Positions 55,346-62,217 of a DNA stretch of 64,000 nucleotides are shown in pieces. This DNA comes from Pantanalinema rosaneae (GTDB lineage Bacteria > Cyanobacteriota > Cyanobacteriia > Leptolyngbyales > Leptolyngbyaceae): the NCBI RefSeq assembly GCF_050753385.1, contig NZ_JBLZFZ010000013.1, positions 1 to 64,000 on the forward strand, given 5' to 3'. The notes beneath the pieces are model-generated. The model saw only the letters and a list, made by a program, of their open reading frames with translations, made no database searches and was not told the DNA's origin. A program made the position numbers and the translations under genes. How positions within the stretch are numbered: the first letter of the stretch is position 1; every line of letters begins with the position of its first letter.

Positions 55346-56860
55346 ATGCTGCATTTATTCAGGTTGATTCAGAGCCAATCCCTCGCTGCTAGATTGACCA
55401 CTCCCCTAGTGTTCTGGTCAGCGACCAGTTTTGCCCTCGGGCATATAGCGTTAGCCGCACCCCAGGCGATCGCGCAGACAGCGACGGGAGTTTGTCCGGC
55501 TCAGTTACCGGCGGCTCTCAATCGGATTGCCACGCGATCGTCGGTGCAGTGGAGCATTTTGGTGCAGACTCAGGGTGCAGCCGGAAATCGCAGTAATCTG
55601 TATAACCGCAATGCTGCAACCCAATTAATTCCAGCCTCAAATAATAAGCTATTCACAACGGCAGCGGCGTTAACGCAGCTAGGACCTCAGTATCGGTTGC
55701 GAACGGTGGTGACTGGCACAGGCAACGGAGCTAATTTAACCACTCTACGGATTATTGGTCAAGGCGATCCCAGCTTAACTACGTCGCAGTTAACTACATT
55801 GGTTCAGCAATTAAGTCAAAAAGGTATTCGTCAGATTGGACAATTGATTGGTGATGATACTTATTTTCGCGGTGCGGCAGTCAATCCTAACTGGAAAGCC
55901 GGTGATACGCTGGCGGGTTATGGAGCACCTGTGAATAGCTTGATGCTCAATCAAAATGCGATCGGGCTGACATTATTTCCGCAGCGAGTTGGACAACCAT
56001 TACGAATTCAATGGGATGATCCGACGGATGCCAGTGATTGGCGGATTAATAATCGGACAACGACGGTATCTGCCAGTCAGGGAGAATATGTGGATGCCTA
56101 TCGTGCCAGTAGTGGCTGGGTGGTGACGGTAGAAGGACAATTGCGGGCGGGGGCGGCTTCGGAGCAGGTCGCGGCATCGATTCCGAATCCTGGCAATTAC
56201 CTGATCCAAAAGTTTCGCAATGCTTTGAGTCAAGCGAATATTCAGGTGAGCCAGTCAACCGTAGTCAAAGCCAGTGCGGCTCCTCCCGGCGAAACAGAAT
56301 TAGCGGCGATCGCCTCCCCACCCTTATCTCAACTGCTGCAAGAGACGAATCGAGAAAGTAATAATGTCTATGCTGAAGCGTTATTAAAAACCGTTGGCAG
56401 AGTCCAATCTCCGAGTAATCAGGATGCTACGACGGCTGGGGCGGCGGCAATTAAAGCCATTTTGACCCCCTTAGGTGTGAATCCTAACCGCTACAGCATG
56501 GTTGATGGGTCGGGGTTAGCGGCTCGAAACCGGGCGAGTGCTGAAGCGTTTGTGCAAACTCTGCAAGCAATGGCACAATCTCCCCATGCCGCCATTTTCC
56601 GCAACTCCTTACCGGTCGCGGGGGTGAGTGGCACGTTAAAGAATCGGTTTCGTAACACTCCGGTGCAGGGGCGCTTACAGGCTAAAACAGGCACGATCGG
56701 GGGTGTGGTAGCGCTATCGGGCTATCTAACTCCACCGAACTATCCCCCAGTTGTCTTAAGTATTGTCGCAAACTACAGTAACGACTCAGCCGCCAATGTG
56801 CGCAAAGACATGGATGATATGGTACTGACGATCGCTCGGTTACGTGCCTGTGGTAGTTAA
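55346..56860 (+). CDS. dacB: D-alanyl-D-alanine carboxypeptidase/endopeptidase DacB (PBP4-type)
   Basis: 504 residues. N-terminal signal sequence (TTPLVFWSATSFALGHIALA, about residues 18-37). Penicillin-binding motifs: SxxK as ASNNKLFTTAAAL at about residue 97, SxN as ESNNVYAEALL, and KTG as QAKTGTIGGVV near residue 449. Between the first two lies the extra domain of class C PBP4 proteins. It trims peptidoglycan in the periplasm. The ending stem-loop is shared with the convergent gene. Confidence 0.9.
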   Translation: MLHLFRLIQSQSLAARLTTPLVFWSATSFALGHIALAAPQAIAQTATGVCPAQLPAALNRIATRSSVQWSILVQTQGAAGNRSNLYNRNAATQLIPASNNKLFTTAAALTQLGPQYRLRTVVTGTGNGANLTTLRIIGQGDPSLTTSQLTTLVQQLSQKGIRQIGQLIGDDTYFRGAAVNPNWKAGDTLAGYGAPVNSLMLNQNAIGLTLFPQRVGQPLRIQWDDPTDASDWRINNRTTTVSASQGEYVDAYRASSGWVVTVEGQLRAGAASEQVAASIPNPGNYLIQKFRNALSQANIQVSQSTVVKASAAPPGETELAAIASPPLSQLLQETNRESNNVYAEALLKTVGRVQSPSNQDATTAGAAAIKAILTPLGVNPNRYSMVDGSGLAARNRASAEAFVQTLQAMAQSPHAAIFRNSLPVAGVSGTLKNRFRNTPVQGRLQAKTGTIGGVVALSGYLTPPNYPPVVLSIVANYSNDSAANVRKDMDDMVLTIARLRACGS

Positions 56861-56866
56861 ACAAAA

Positions 56867-56905
56867 CTCCCCTCTATATCGCTGTTAACCAGGCACAGAG
56901 GGGAG
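56867..56905. terminator. Bidirectional stem-loop terminator
   Basis: Perfect 9-base arms CTCCCCTCT and AGAGGGGAG, loop about 21 bases. On the minus strand the stem is followed by TTTTGTTT, a usable U-run, so it would end the minus-strand gene at 56942 and probably dacB too. Confidence 0.65.
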
Positions 56906-56941
56906 ACGATTAACTAGAGCATAAAGGGAAAACACAGTCGG

Positions 56942-57283
56942 TTAAACGATCCCGCTACCTTTACCACGAGCGTCCTGTTCCATCGTCAACTGACCCGTTT
57001 CATCATTGTTATTAATGTCCGAAAGTTCTTCGGCTCTGGCGGCGGCTTCGGCTTCTTCCTTCGCCCTCAGATCACCGGGTTCTTCATAGTACATTTCTGG
57101 CTCGATCGCATAGTTGTTCAGCAACCCTTCACGATCAACGGTAAAGCCACCCGTGGTGTCAATATCTTCTTGTTTTTCAGGAGTATGCTTAAATTCTTCA
57201 CCTTCCCGTTCTTTACGAGCGGCAGTTTCAGCCGGAACAATACCGCGATCATAAGTATCTGTAGAAACTCGTTCGTTAGTCAT
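56942..57283 (-). CDS. Small acidic, disordered protein
   Basis: 113 residues, almost entirely polar and charged, no hydrophobic core. Block GGFTVDREGLLNNYAIEPEMYYEEPG is split by turns and recurs in small cyanobacterial proteins of unknown function; the C-terminus has a Glu/Ala-rich helix and a GQLTMEQDARGKGSGIV tail. Possibly a stress or desiccation-type protein, by composition and its neighbour CsbD; not shown. Confidence 0.6.
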   Translation of the reverse strand: MTNERVSTDTYDRGIVPAETAARKEREGEEFKHTPEKQEDIDTTGGFTVDREGLLNNYAIEPEMYYEEPGDLRAKEEAEAAARAEELSDINNNDETGQLTMEQDARGKGSGIV

Positions 57284-57411
57284 GATGTTTTCCTGAAATC
57301 GTTATCATTGCTACCAGAATGCCCTGAGTTGAAAAAATAAACTTCCACCTGGAGGAATAAAGTCGCTATCCGTCTTGCGATCGACTGTAAACACTGAACA
57401 AACAAATGAAT

Positions 57412-57445
57412 AGCTGAAGTAGACCCACGCCTCTACTTCAGCTAA
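57412..57445 (-). terminator. Perfect 13-bp hairpin after csbD
   Basis: Arms TAGCTGAAGTAGA and TCTACTTCAGCTA are exactly complementary around an 8-base loop, 31 bases downstream of the CsbD stop on the minus strand. There is only a short T-run on that strand (TTCATTTG). Confidence 0.55.
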
Positions 57446-57475
57446 ATTTTGAGCTAAATTACTCAGTCTACGGTT

Positions 57476-57658
57476 TTAGTCGATCGCTCTTTTGACATCA
57501 TCTTTGATATTTTCGGTTTGATGACGCACTTGAGATTCGACTTGTTTTGCCTTACCTTCTGCCTTGTCCTCAGGATTTCCAGTCACTTCACCAAAGGCTT
57601 CCTGAGCTTTGCCTTCTATGTTTTTAGCAACGGCTTTTGCCCGATTTTCAATACTCAT
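57476..57658 (-). CDS. CsbD-family stress protein
   Basis: 60 residues with the complete CsbD pattern: NRAKAVAKNIEGKAQEAFGEVTG, split by a turn, then NPEDKAEGKAKQVESQVRH. CsbD-like proteins are small, helical, highly charged and stress-induced. Monocistronic; followed by a 13-base perfect hairpin terminator. The ~360 bases between this gene and the GNAT gene hold no supported gene. Confidence 0.88.
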   Translation of the reverse strand: MSIENRAKAVAKNIEGKAQEAFGEVTGNPEDKAEGKAKQVESQVRHQTENIKDDVKRAID

Positions 57659-58018
57659 GATTTTCTCCTAATTTTGATAATTAATCCATTAAGGCAATCT
57701 AATTAAAGAACAACGTTAATGATGATTTATCCTGATTTGATCAATCGCATCCAGATTATTATTCAGCTAATTAAACCGTTACTCTCAAATCAGATTGCCT
57801 GATAACTATTAATTTATTCAGAAAGCCTTGTATAGTCGTCTACCACTGGAAGTGTTTAGTTCTCTATCACAGGAAGGACACAAAACTCAGGTTAAAGCTA
57901 TTGCTGAATCCCAGACGATGCCCACAGATATGCTGTCCTGCCCCGACTCAAAGCGCTTTACCCAACCCATTGGTTGCCTGCTTGATTCAGTCCCTGCCCA
58001 GCGTTACTTTTCCTCTGC

Positions 58019-58579
58019 TTAGTGATCCGGTGGCGTTAGGATATTAAGGGCGTATATCACCACCTCTAGCCCGAGCTTGGCATCGGTAAATCGGTGTTGA
58101 AGCTGTAAACCCGATTTTTCTAACACTCGAATAGAAGCCACATTGGCGGCTAGAGCCGGGGCAACAATGCGCTGCGCTCCTAATTCAGAAAACCCTTTGA
58201 AAATTAGAGCTTTAGCGCCCTCGGTGGCATATCCTTTGCCCCAGGCACTTTTGCGGAGGCGGTATCCCAGTTCAATGTCATTCGGATCAGCCAGGGCAGG
58301 ATCAAAATACGCCGCATGTACGGCGGGTCTAAAGATAAACCAACCAATGAAGGTCTGGCTTGATTTTTCCACCGCCGCCCAAACCCCGTAACCGTTATAG
58401 GTTTCGTAAAATGAGAACCATTGAGGCAAGATTTGAGTCTGAATCACACTACGATCGACCTCACGATCGGCAGTGAACCGCACCACATCTGGATCACTGT
58501 TTAATGCAATCAAATTATCTACATCGTCTTCGGTAAACTGACGTAGAATGAGCCGATCTGTTTCTAACAACATTTGCAT
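58019..58579 (-). CDS. GNAT-family N-acetyltransferase (RimJ/RimL-like)
   Basis: 186 residues from the ATG at 58579, where the family start MQMLLETDRLILRQFTEDD lies; the frame is open back to 58675. Acetyl-CoA-binding features: IELGYRLRKSAWGKGYATEGAKALI (R/Q-x-x-G-x-G/A-type loop, split by the turn), then VASIRVLEKSGLQLQHRF. RimJ/L-like enzymes acetylate protein N-termini or small molecules; target unknown. Confidence 0.82.
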   Translation of the reverse strand: MQMLLETDRLILRQFTEDDVDNLIALNSDPDVVRFTADREVDRSVIQTQILPQWFSFYETYNGYGVWAAVEKSSQTFIGWFIFRPAVHAAYFDPALADPNDIELGYRLRKSAWGKGYATEGAKALIFKGFSELGAQRIVAPALAANVASIRVLEKSGLQLQHRFTDAKLGLEVVIYALNILTPPDH

Positions 58580-58761
58580 ATTGATTGCAGTAACTTTCTG
58601 ATGAAAGCTCATAGTAAAGTTTTGTAGATCTGGCGTTAGCAGGTGAATTCCAGGAAAACTGTCGTTTTGGATCAACGATATCCAGTACAGTCATTATAGG
58701 GAAATTTATTGCCCCTACCCTGTTTCACAAAGATTCAGGACTGTTATAGAAGGGCTGCTAT

Positions 58762-59598
58762 ATGACAAATCAAGCTGTCAACCTGCCATATTTCGATGCC
58801 ATTTTAGAATCACTCGATCACCATCATCCCGCGATCGAGTTAGCCTTTGGACGGCACGTGCATTGGGGCTATTGGGCAAACCCCCGGCAAGCGCTGAATA
58901 CCCCGGCAGACTTTCGGCAGGCGGCTGAGCAACTCACCCAGGAAGTGTACGGAGCCGCCCAGGTTCAAGATGGGTTAAAGGTCTTAGATACCGGGTGTGG
59001 ATTTGGCGGAACGATCGCGAGTTTGAATGAACAGTTTTCGCAAATGCAACTGGTTGGGCTGAATATTGATGGGCGGCAACTGGCACAGGCGCGGAAAAAT
59101 GTGATCGCTCGGGATAGTAACACGATCGAGTTTGTCGAAGGCAATGCCTGTGAGTTACCCTTTCCTGATCAATCGTTTGATGTGGTGTTAGCGGTGGAAT
59201 GTATTTTTCACTTTCCCGATCGGCAGCAATATTTTCAGGAAGTGTTGCGAGTCCTGAAACCCGGTGGACGGTTAGCCCTATCGGATTTTGTGCCCATTAA
59301 TGGATTCTCCCCCTTCATTGGGCTAGTCTCCAGTTCACCGAACCCCGGATTCTACGGCAACTTTAATATGCAGTACACGGCGGCTCGATACCGGCAACTC
59401 GGGGCGGCAACTGGTTTCAAACTGCTGGTAGAACGGGATATTACGGGTAATACGCTGCCCACCTATGACTTTCTCTGGACGTTGCGAGGGGATCTGCAAA
59501 TAACGGATGCCTCCGCATTATTCCAAACCACGGCTTTAGCGGTAATTAGTCACTTGCGGCTATTACGCTATATGATTTACTCGTTCATTAAGCCGTGA
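58762..59598 (+). CDS. SAM-dependent class I methyltransferase
   Basis: 278 residues. Motif I VLDTGCGFGGTIASLN at about residues 72-87, motif II-like FVEGNACELPFPDQSFDVVLAVEC split by the strand turn, and post-I LVGLNIDGRQLAQAR. The N-terminal HWGYWANP is shared with methyltransferases acting on lipids or polyketide-like substrates (tocopherol/rebeccamycin-type). Substrate unknown. It precedes the 59829 cluster by 230 bases with no recognisable link. Confidence 0.82.
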   Translation: MTNQAVNLPYFDAILESLDHHHPAIELAFGRHVHWGYWANPRQALNTPADFRQAAEQLTQEVYGAAQVQDGLKVLDTGCGFGGTIASLNEQFSQMQLVGLNIDGRQLAQARKNVIARDSNTIEFVEGNACELPFPDQSFDVVLAVECIFHFPDRQQYFQEVLRVLKPGGRLALSDFVPINGFSPFIGLVSSSPNPGFYGNFNMQYTAARYRQLGAATGFKLLVERDITGNTLPTYDFLWTLRGDLQITDASALFQTTALAVISHLRLLRYMIYSFIKP

Positions 59599-59828
59599 AG
59601 AATAAATCTTTGTTAGAGGGGGAGAATTAAACCAAAGTCTAATCCTCAGTAGAGTTGCCTTAGAATTAGGATGGCTGAGAGATAATCACCTGATCTGAAA
59701 TGAGCCGACTCAATTGAAGAATTGTAATCTACCCGAAAGAATCCTTAGATCTACGGATTCTCCTGGCTGGAAGGCTCAGTATTCTCAACTCATCCAGCAC
59801 GTCCGCACCACTCTCTTGAGGGTTTAGC

Positions 59829-60785
59829 ATGAACACCCAGGTGCACACAAAAAAAGCTCTGCCTGTCTCTAGCACCACAGATTCCAGTTATGGAGACCTG
59901 AAATCGCGGCAGTTTGAGGTGCAATCACCACCACCAACGAGTGCTGCCATTCTGCGCAAGACCGGGGATCTCCAGACTCAGCTCAGTCGAGCAGAGCGGT
60001 TTGGGCATAACTTGAGCCAACTTCAGGTTCATCCCCACGGGTCTTCAGCACCTCCCCTGCAAAAATCGAGCCATCTCTTTATCCAGCCGCAAATTGTTGA
60101 GAAAGAACAAAAGCGGGATGAAGAGATGGAAACGGATATGCGGGGAGGTGTCCAAGCCAAGTCGGATGATGGTCTACGGGAACTGATTGAACAGGCACCT
60201 ATGCCTGACCTATCCCCTAAAGATAGTGGGAATCCCCTCCCTAAAAACGTGCAAACCAAAATGGAGAAGTCCTTTGGTACCAGTTTCTCGGATGTGCGGG
60301 TACATGAAGGTCCCCAGGCAAAATCCGTAGGGGCGTTAGCCTATACCCAGGGCAACCGGATTCACTTTGCCCCTGGACAATATAACCCCAGTACCCCCTC
60401 AGGGCAGGCATTATTGGGGCATGAACTGACCCATGTGGTGCAGCAACGGGCGGGACGAGTGCCCATTCCTACCCAAAGCAAGGGAGCGCCGATTAATGCG
60501 GATCCTGCTCTAGAGCATGAAGCGGATGAGATGGGAGCGAAGGCAGCGCGGGGGGATCAAGCCCATGTCCCAGGAGCCAGCTTTATGGCTCAAATGGCGG
60601 ATAAACGGCGGCAACCGATGCAAAACAGTATGCAGCCGGTACAGTTTTTCTTCCTGGGCATGTTACTTGGTAAGCTAATCTCCCCCATTATCAAAATGCT
60701 GTTCCCGGATATGGGCGGCGGCGGTGGCGGTGGTGGCGGCGGCGGTGATTCGGGTGGTGGTGGTAGCGGTGGAGCGGATAACTAA
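59829..60785 (+). CDS. DUF4157 metallopeptidase-like protein with glycine-rich tail
   Basis: 318 residues. Leader-like N-terminus (MNTQVHTKKALPVS; SRQFEVQ at about 26), shared motif LQTQLSRAERFGHNLSQL at 48-65, a linker with IQPQ/QAKS elements, and the DUF4157 core PKNVQTKMEKSFGTSFSDVRVHEGPQ then HELTHVVQQRAG with HELTH at 198-202. The C-terminus ends with QPVQFFFLGMLLGKLISP, a short hydrophobic helix, LFPDM and an oligo-glycine run (about 294-315). It heads a same-strand cluster to the window end. Putative cargo, toxin or processing peptidase. Confidence 0.78.
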   Translation: MNTQVHTKKALPVSSTTDSSYGDLKSRQFEVQSPPPTSAAILRKTGDLQTQLSRAERFGHNLSQLQVHPHGSSAPPLQKSSHLFIQPQIVEKEQKRDEEMETDMRGGVQAKSDDGLRELIEQAPMPDLSPKDSGNPLPKNVQTKMEKSFGTSFSDVRVHEGPQAKSVGALAYTQGNRIHFAPGQYNPSTPSGQALLGHELTHVVQQRAGRVPIPTQSKGAPINADPALEHEADEMGAKAARGDQAHVPGASFMAQMADKRRQPMQNSMQPVQFFFLGMLLGKLISPIIKMLFPDMGGGGGGGGGGGDSGGGGSGGADN

Positions 60786-60883
60786 TCCCTTTGTCATGAT
60801 GATGTCGCCCAAGATGATGCCCATGATTCAACAAACTGCTGCCGTCAATTCTCAAAGGTGTACTCGGGGGAGGTGCTGCCTGA
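60784..60883 (+). pseudogene. Decayed 3' end of a leader/Gly-tail paralogue
   Basis: Immediately after the 60785 stop the reading frame from about 60784 gives NPFVMMMSPKMMPMIQQ. This aligns without gaps to QFFIAMLLPMIMPMIQQ near the C-terminus of the 60988 protein. One base later in register the sequence continues as LLPSILKGVLGGGAA then TGA at 60881-60883, matching LLPQLLNGILGGG of the same protein. So a one-base frameshift and 5' deletion have killed a tandem duplicate. The rest of the gap to 60988 holds nothing else. Confidence 0.75.
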
Positions 60884-60987
60884 TCTATCCCGTTGGTTGA
60901 CCGATCTGTCGATCGCACGTTCTGTTTTTAGACATCGCTTTCTGCCGGATTTCTAGCGCAAACCTTACTCTTATAAGGAATTCACCC

Positions 60988-61530
60988 ATGTCTACTCAGT
61001 TGCATACCCAAAAGCAAGCTCCTACCCCGGTATCGGCTCCTCCCCTGCGAGATGGCTTTCAGGTGCGTCCCTTTACTCCGATGCAGCCCAAGGAAGATGA
61101 GGAACATAGTGCGCCGGATTTAAAGGATCAACTCAGTCGAGCAGAACGGTTTGGTCATTCGTTGGAACGGGTCGCGATCGCGTCTCCAGCCCCCGCCACG
61201 ATGCAAGCCAAGGCTGAAGGTGGGCAGATCGCCATTCAACGGGAAGAGGAAGAAGGATCGGAAGAGGATAGCGCTCAAGCCAAGGCAGAAGCGGCTCCGG
61301 CAATTCTGCAACGGCAGGAGGAAGAGGGATCGGAAGAGGATGGTGCTCAAGCCAAAGCTGAGGTTTCTCCCGTTCAGCAAAGTAAGCAACCGGTGCAATT
61401 CTTTATTGCCATGCTGTTGCCCATGATTATGCCGATGATTCAACAATTATTACCGCAATTGTTGAACGGGATTTTAGGCGGTGGCGGTGGCGGTGGTGCG
61501 GGTGGTGGCGGCGGTGGCGCGGGTGGTTGA
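60988..61530 (+). CDS. Leader-only paralogue of the DUF4157 proteins, without peptidase domain
   Basis: 180 residues. The N-terminus (MSTQLHTQKQAPTPVS), FQVRPFTPMQ at about 24-33 and LKDQLSRAERFGHSLERVAI at 45-64 match the two DUF4157 proteins of the window, but the DUF4157 domain and HExxH are absent. Two copies of an EEEGSEED-x-AQAKAE unit lie at about 89-126. The C-terminus is KQPVQFFIAMLLPMIMPM, a helix, NGI and a glycine-rich tail. It may be an adaptor that uses the same loading signal, or a structural filler protein. Gene starts 203 bases after 59829's stop; the NHLP-like gene follows 43 bases on. Confidence 0.7.
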   Translation: MSTQLHTQKQAPTPVSAPPLRDGFQVRPFTPMQPKEDEEHSAPDLKDQLSRAERFGHSLERVAIASPAPATMQAKAEGGQIAIQREEEEGSEEDSAQAKAEAAPAILQRQEEEGSEEDGAQAKAEVSPVQQSKQPVQFFIAMLLPMIMPMIQQLLPQLLNGILGGGGGGGAGGGGGGAGG

Positions 61531-61573
61531 TTAGCCCAACTGAATTAAGCGATCGTCCTGTACGAGGATATTC

Positions 61574-62215
61574 ATGATTTCACCGACTCAGACATCGTCC
61601 GGGGAGCTAACTCGGGCTGATGTAGAGGAGCGTTTGTTAAGCAAGTCGCTCCAGGATCAAGCGTTTGCGGAAGTCTTAGTCGCAGATCCCCAAACAGTAT
61701 GGCGGCAAGAGTTTGGGGATACGGCACTCCAGGACATCCAGCTTGTGGTGTTTCAGGAAACGAAAGATACGTTGTATCTAATCATTCCGGCTCAGGAGCA
61801 ATCCCTCCGGCAGGAATTAGCGAAACAACCCAAGACGGTGTGGCAACGGGAATTAGGCAAAAGTCGATTTAATGGCTATACGATCCGGGTACTGGAGGAG
61901 CCGATCGGACAGTTCTATCTGGTCTTGCCGTTGATTGAACGGACTTCTGATCTGGAGAAAGCCTTATCCCAAAGTATGGTAGCGAATGCTCATTCCCATG
62001 CCACCTCGCCGGATTTAAAGCAACATTCTTCTAATCTCACTAAAACTCTGCGATCGTTGGGTCAGCATCGAATGCCGAGAACGAAGCTGGGGCGGATTCT
62101 TGCCATCCTGCGCTCCTGGGGTGTGATGTTATTTCTCTCTAACCCGATCGTGATTGCCCTGACTCGTCCGATTTACTGGGTGATTTCATTGTTCTATGCC
62201 TGGAAACGCATTTAG
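61574..62215 (+). CDS. Tandem NHLP-leader-like repeat protein with hydrophobic C-terminus
   Basis: 213 residues. Residues ~14-73 fit the nitrile-hydratase-alpha-like NHLP leader of RiPP precursors: a helix with DVEERLLSKSLQDQAFAEVL, ADPQTVWRQEFGD, then a strand block IQLVVFQETKDTLYLIIPAQ. A second diverged copy spans ~76-120 (LRQELAKQPKTVWQRELGK, then TIRVLEEPIGQFYLVLPL). TVWRQEFG and TVWQRELG mark the internal repeat. The C-terminal 40 residues form one or two hydrophobic helices (SWGVMLFLSNPIVIALTRP). No GG-core peptide follows, so it is not a standard precursor. It ends 2 bases before the next gene. Confidence 0.65.
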   Translation: MISPTQTSSGELTRADVEERLLSKSLQDQAFAEVLVADPQTVWRQEFGDTALQDIQLVVFQETKDTLYLIIPAQEQSLRQELAKQPKTVWQRELGKSRFNGYTIRVLEEPIGQFYLVLPLIERTSDLEKALSQSMVANAHSHATSPDLKQHSSNLTKTLRSLGQHRMPRTKLGRILAILRSWGVMLFLSNPIVIALTRPIYWVISLFYAWKRI

Positions 62216-62217
62216 GA

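Noticed and set aside
57828..58022. 64-codon frame from a TTG
   Set aside because: No recognisable motif; probably noncoding or a very old remnant. Not supportable as a gene.
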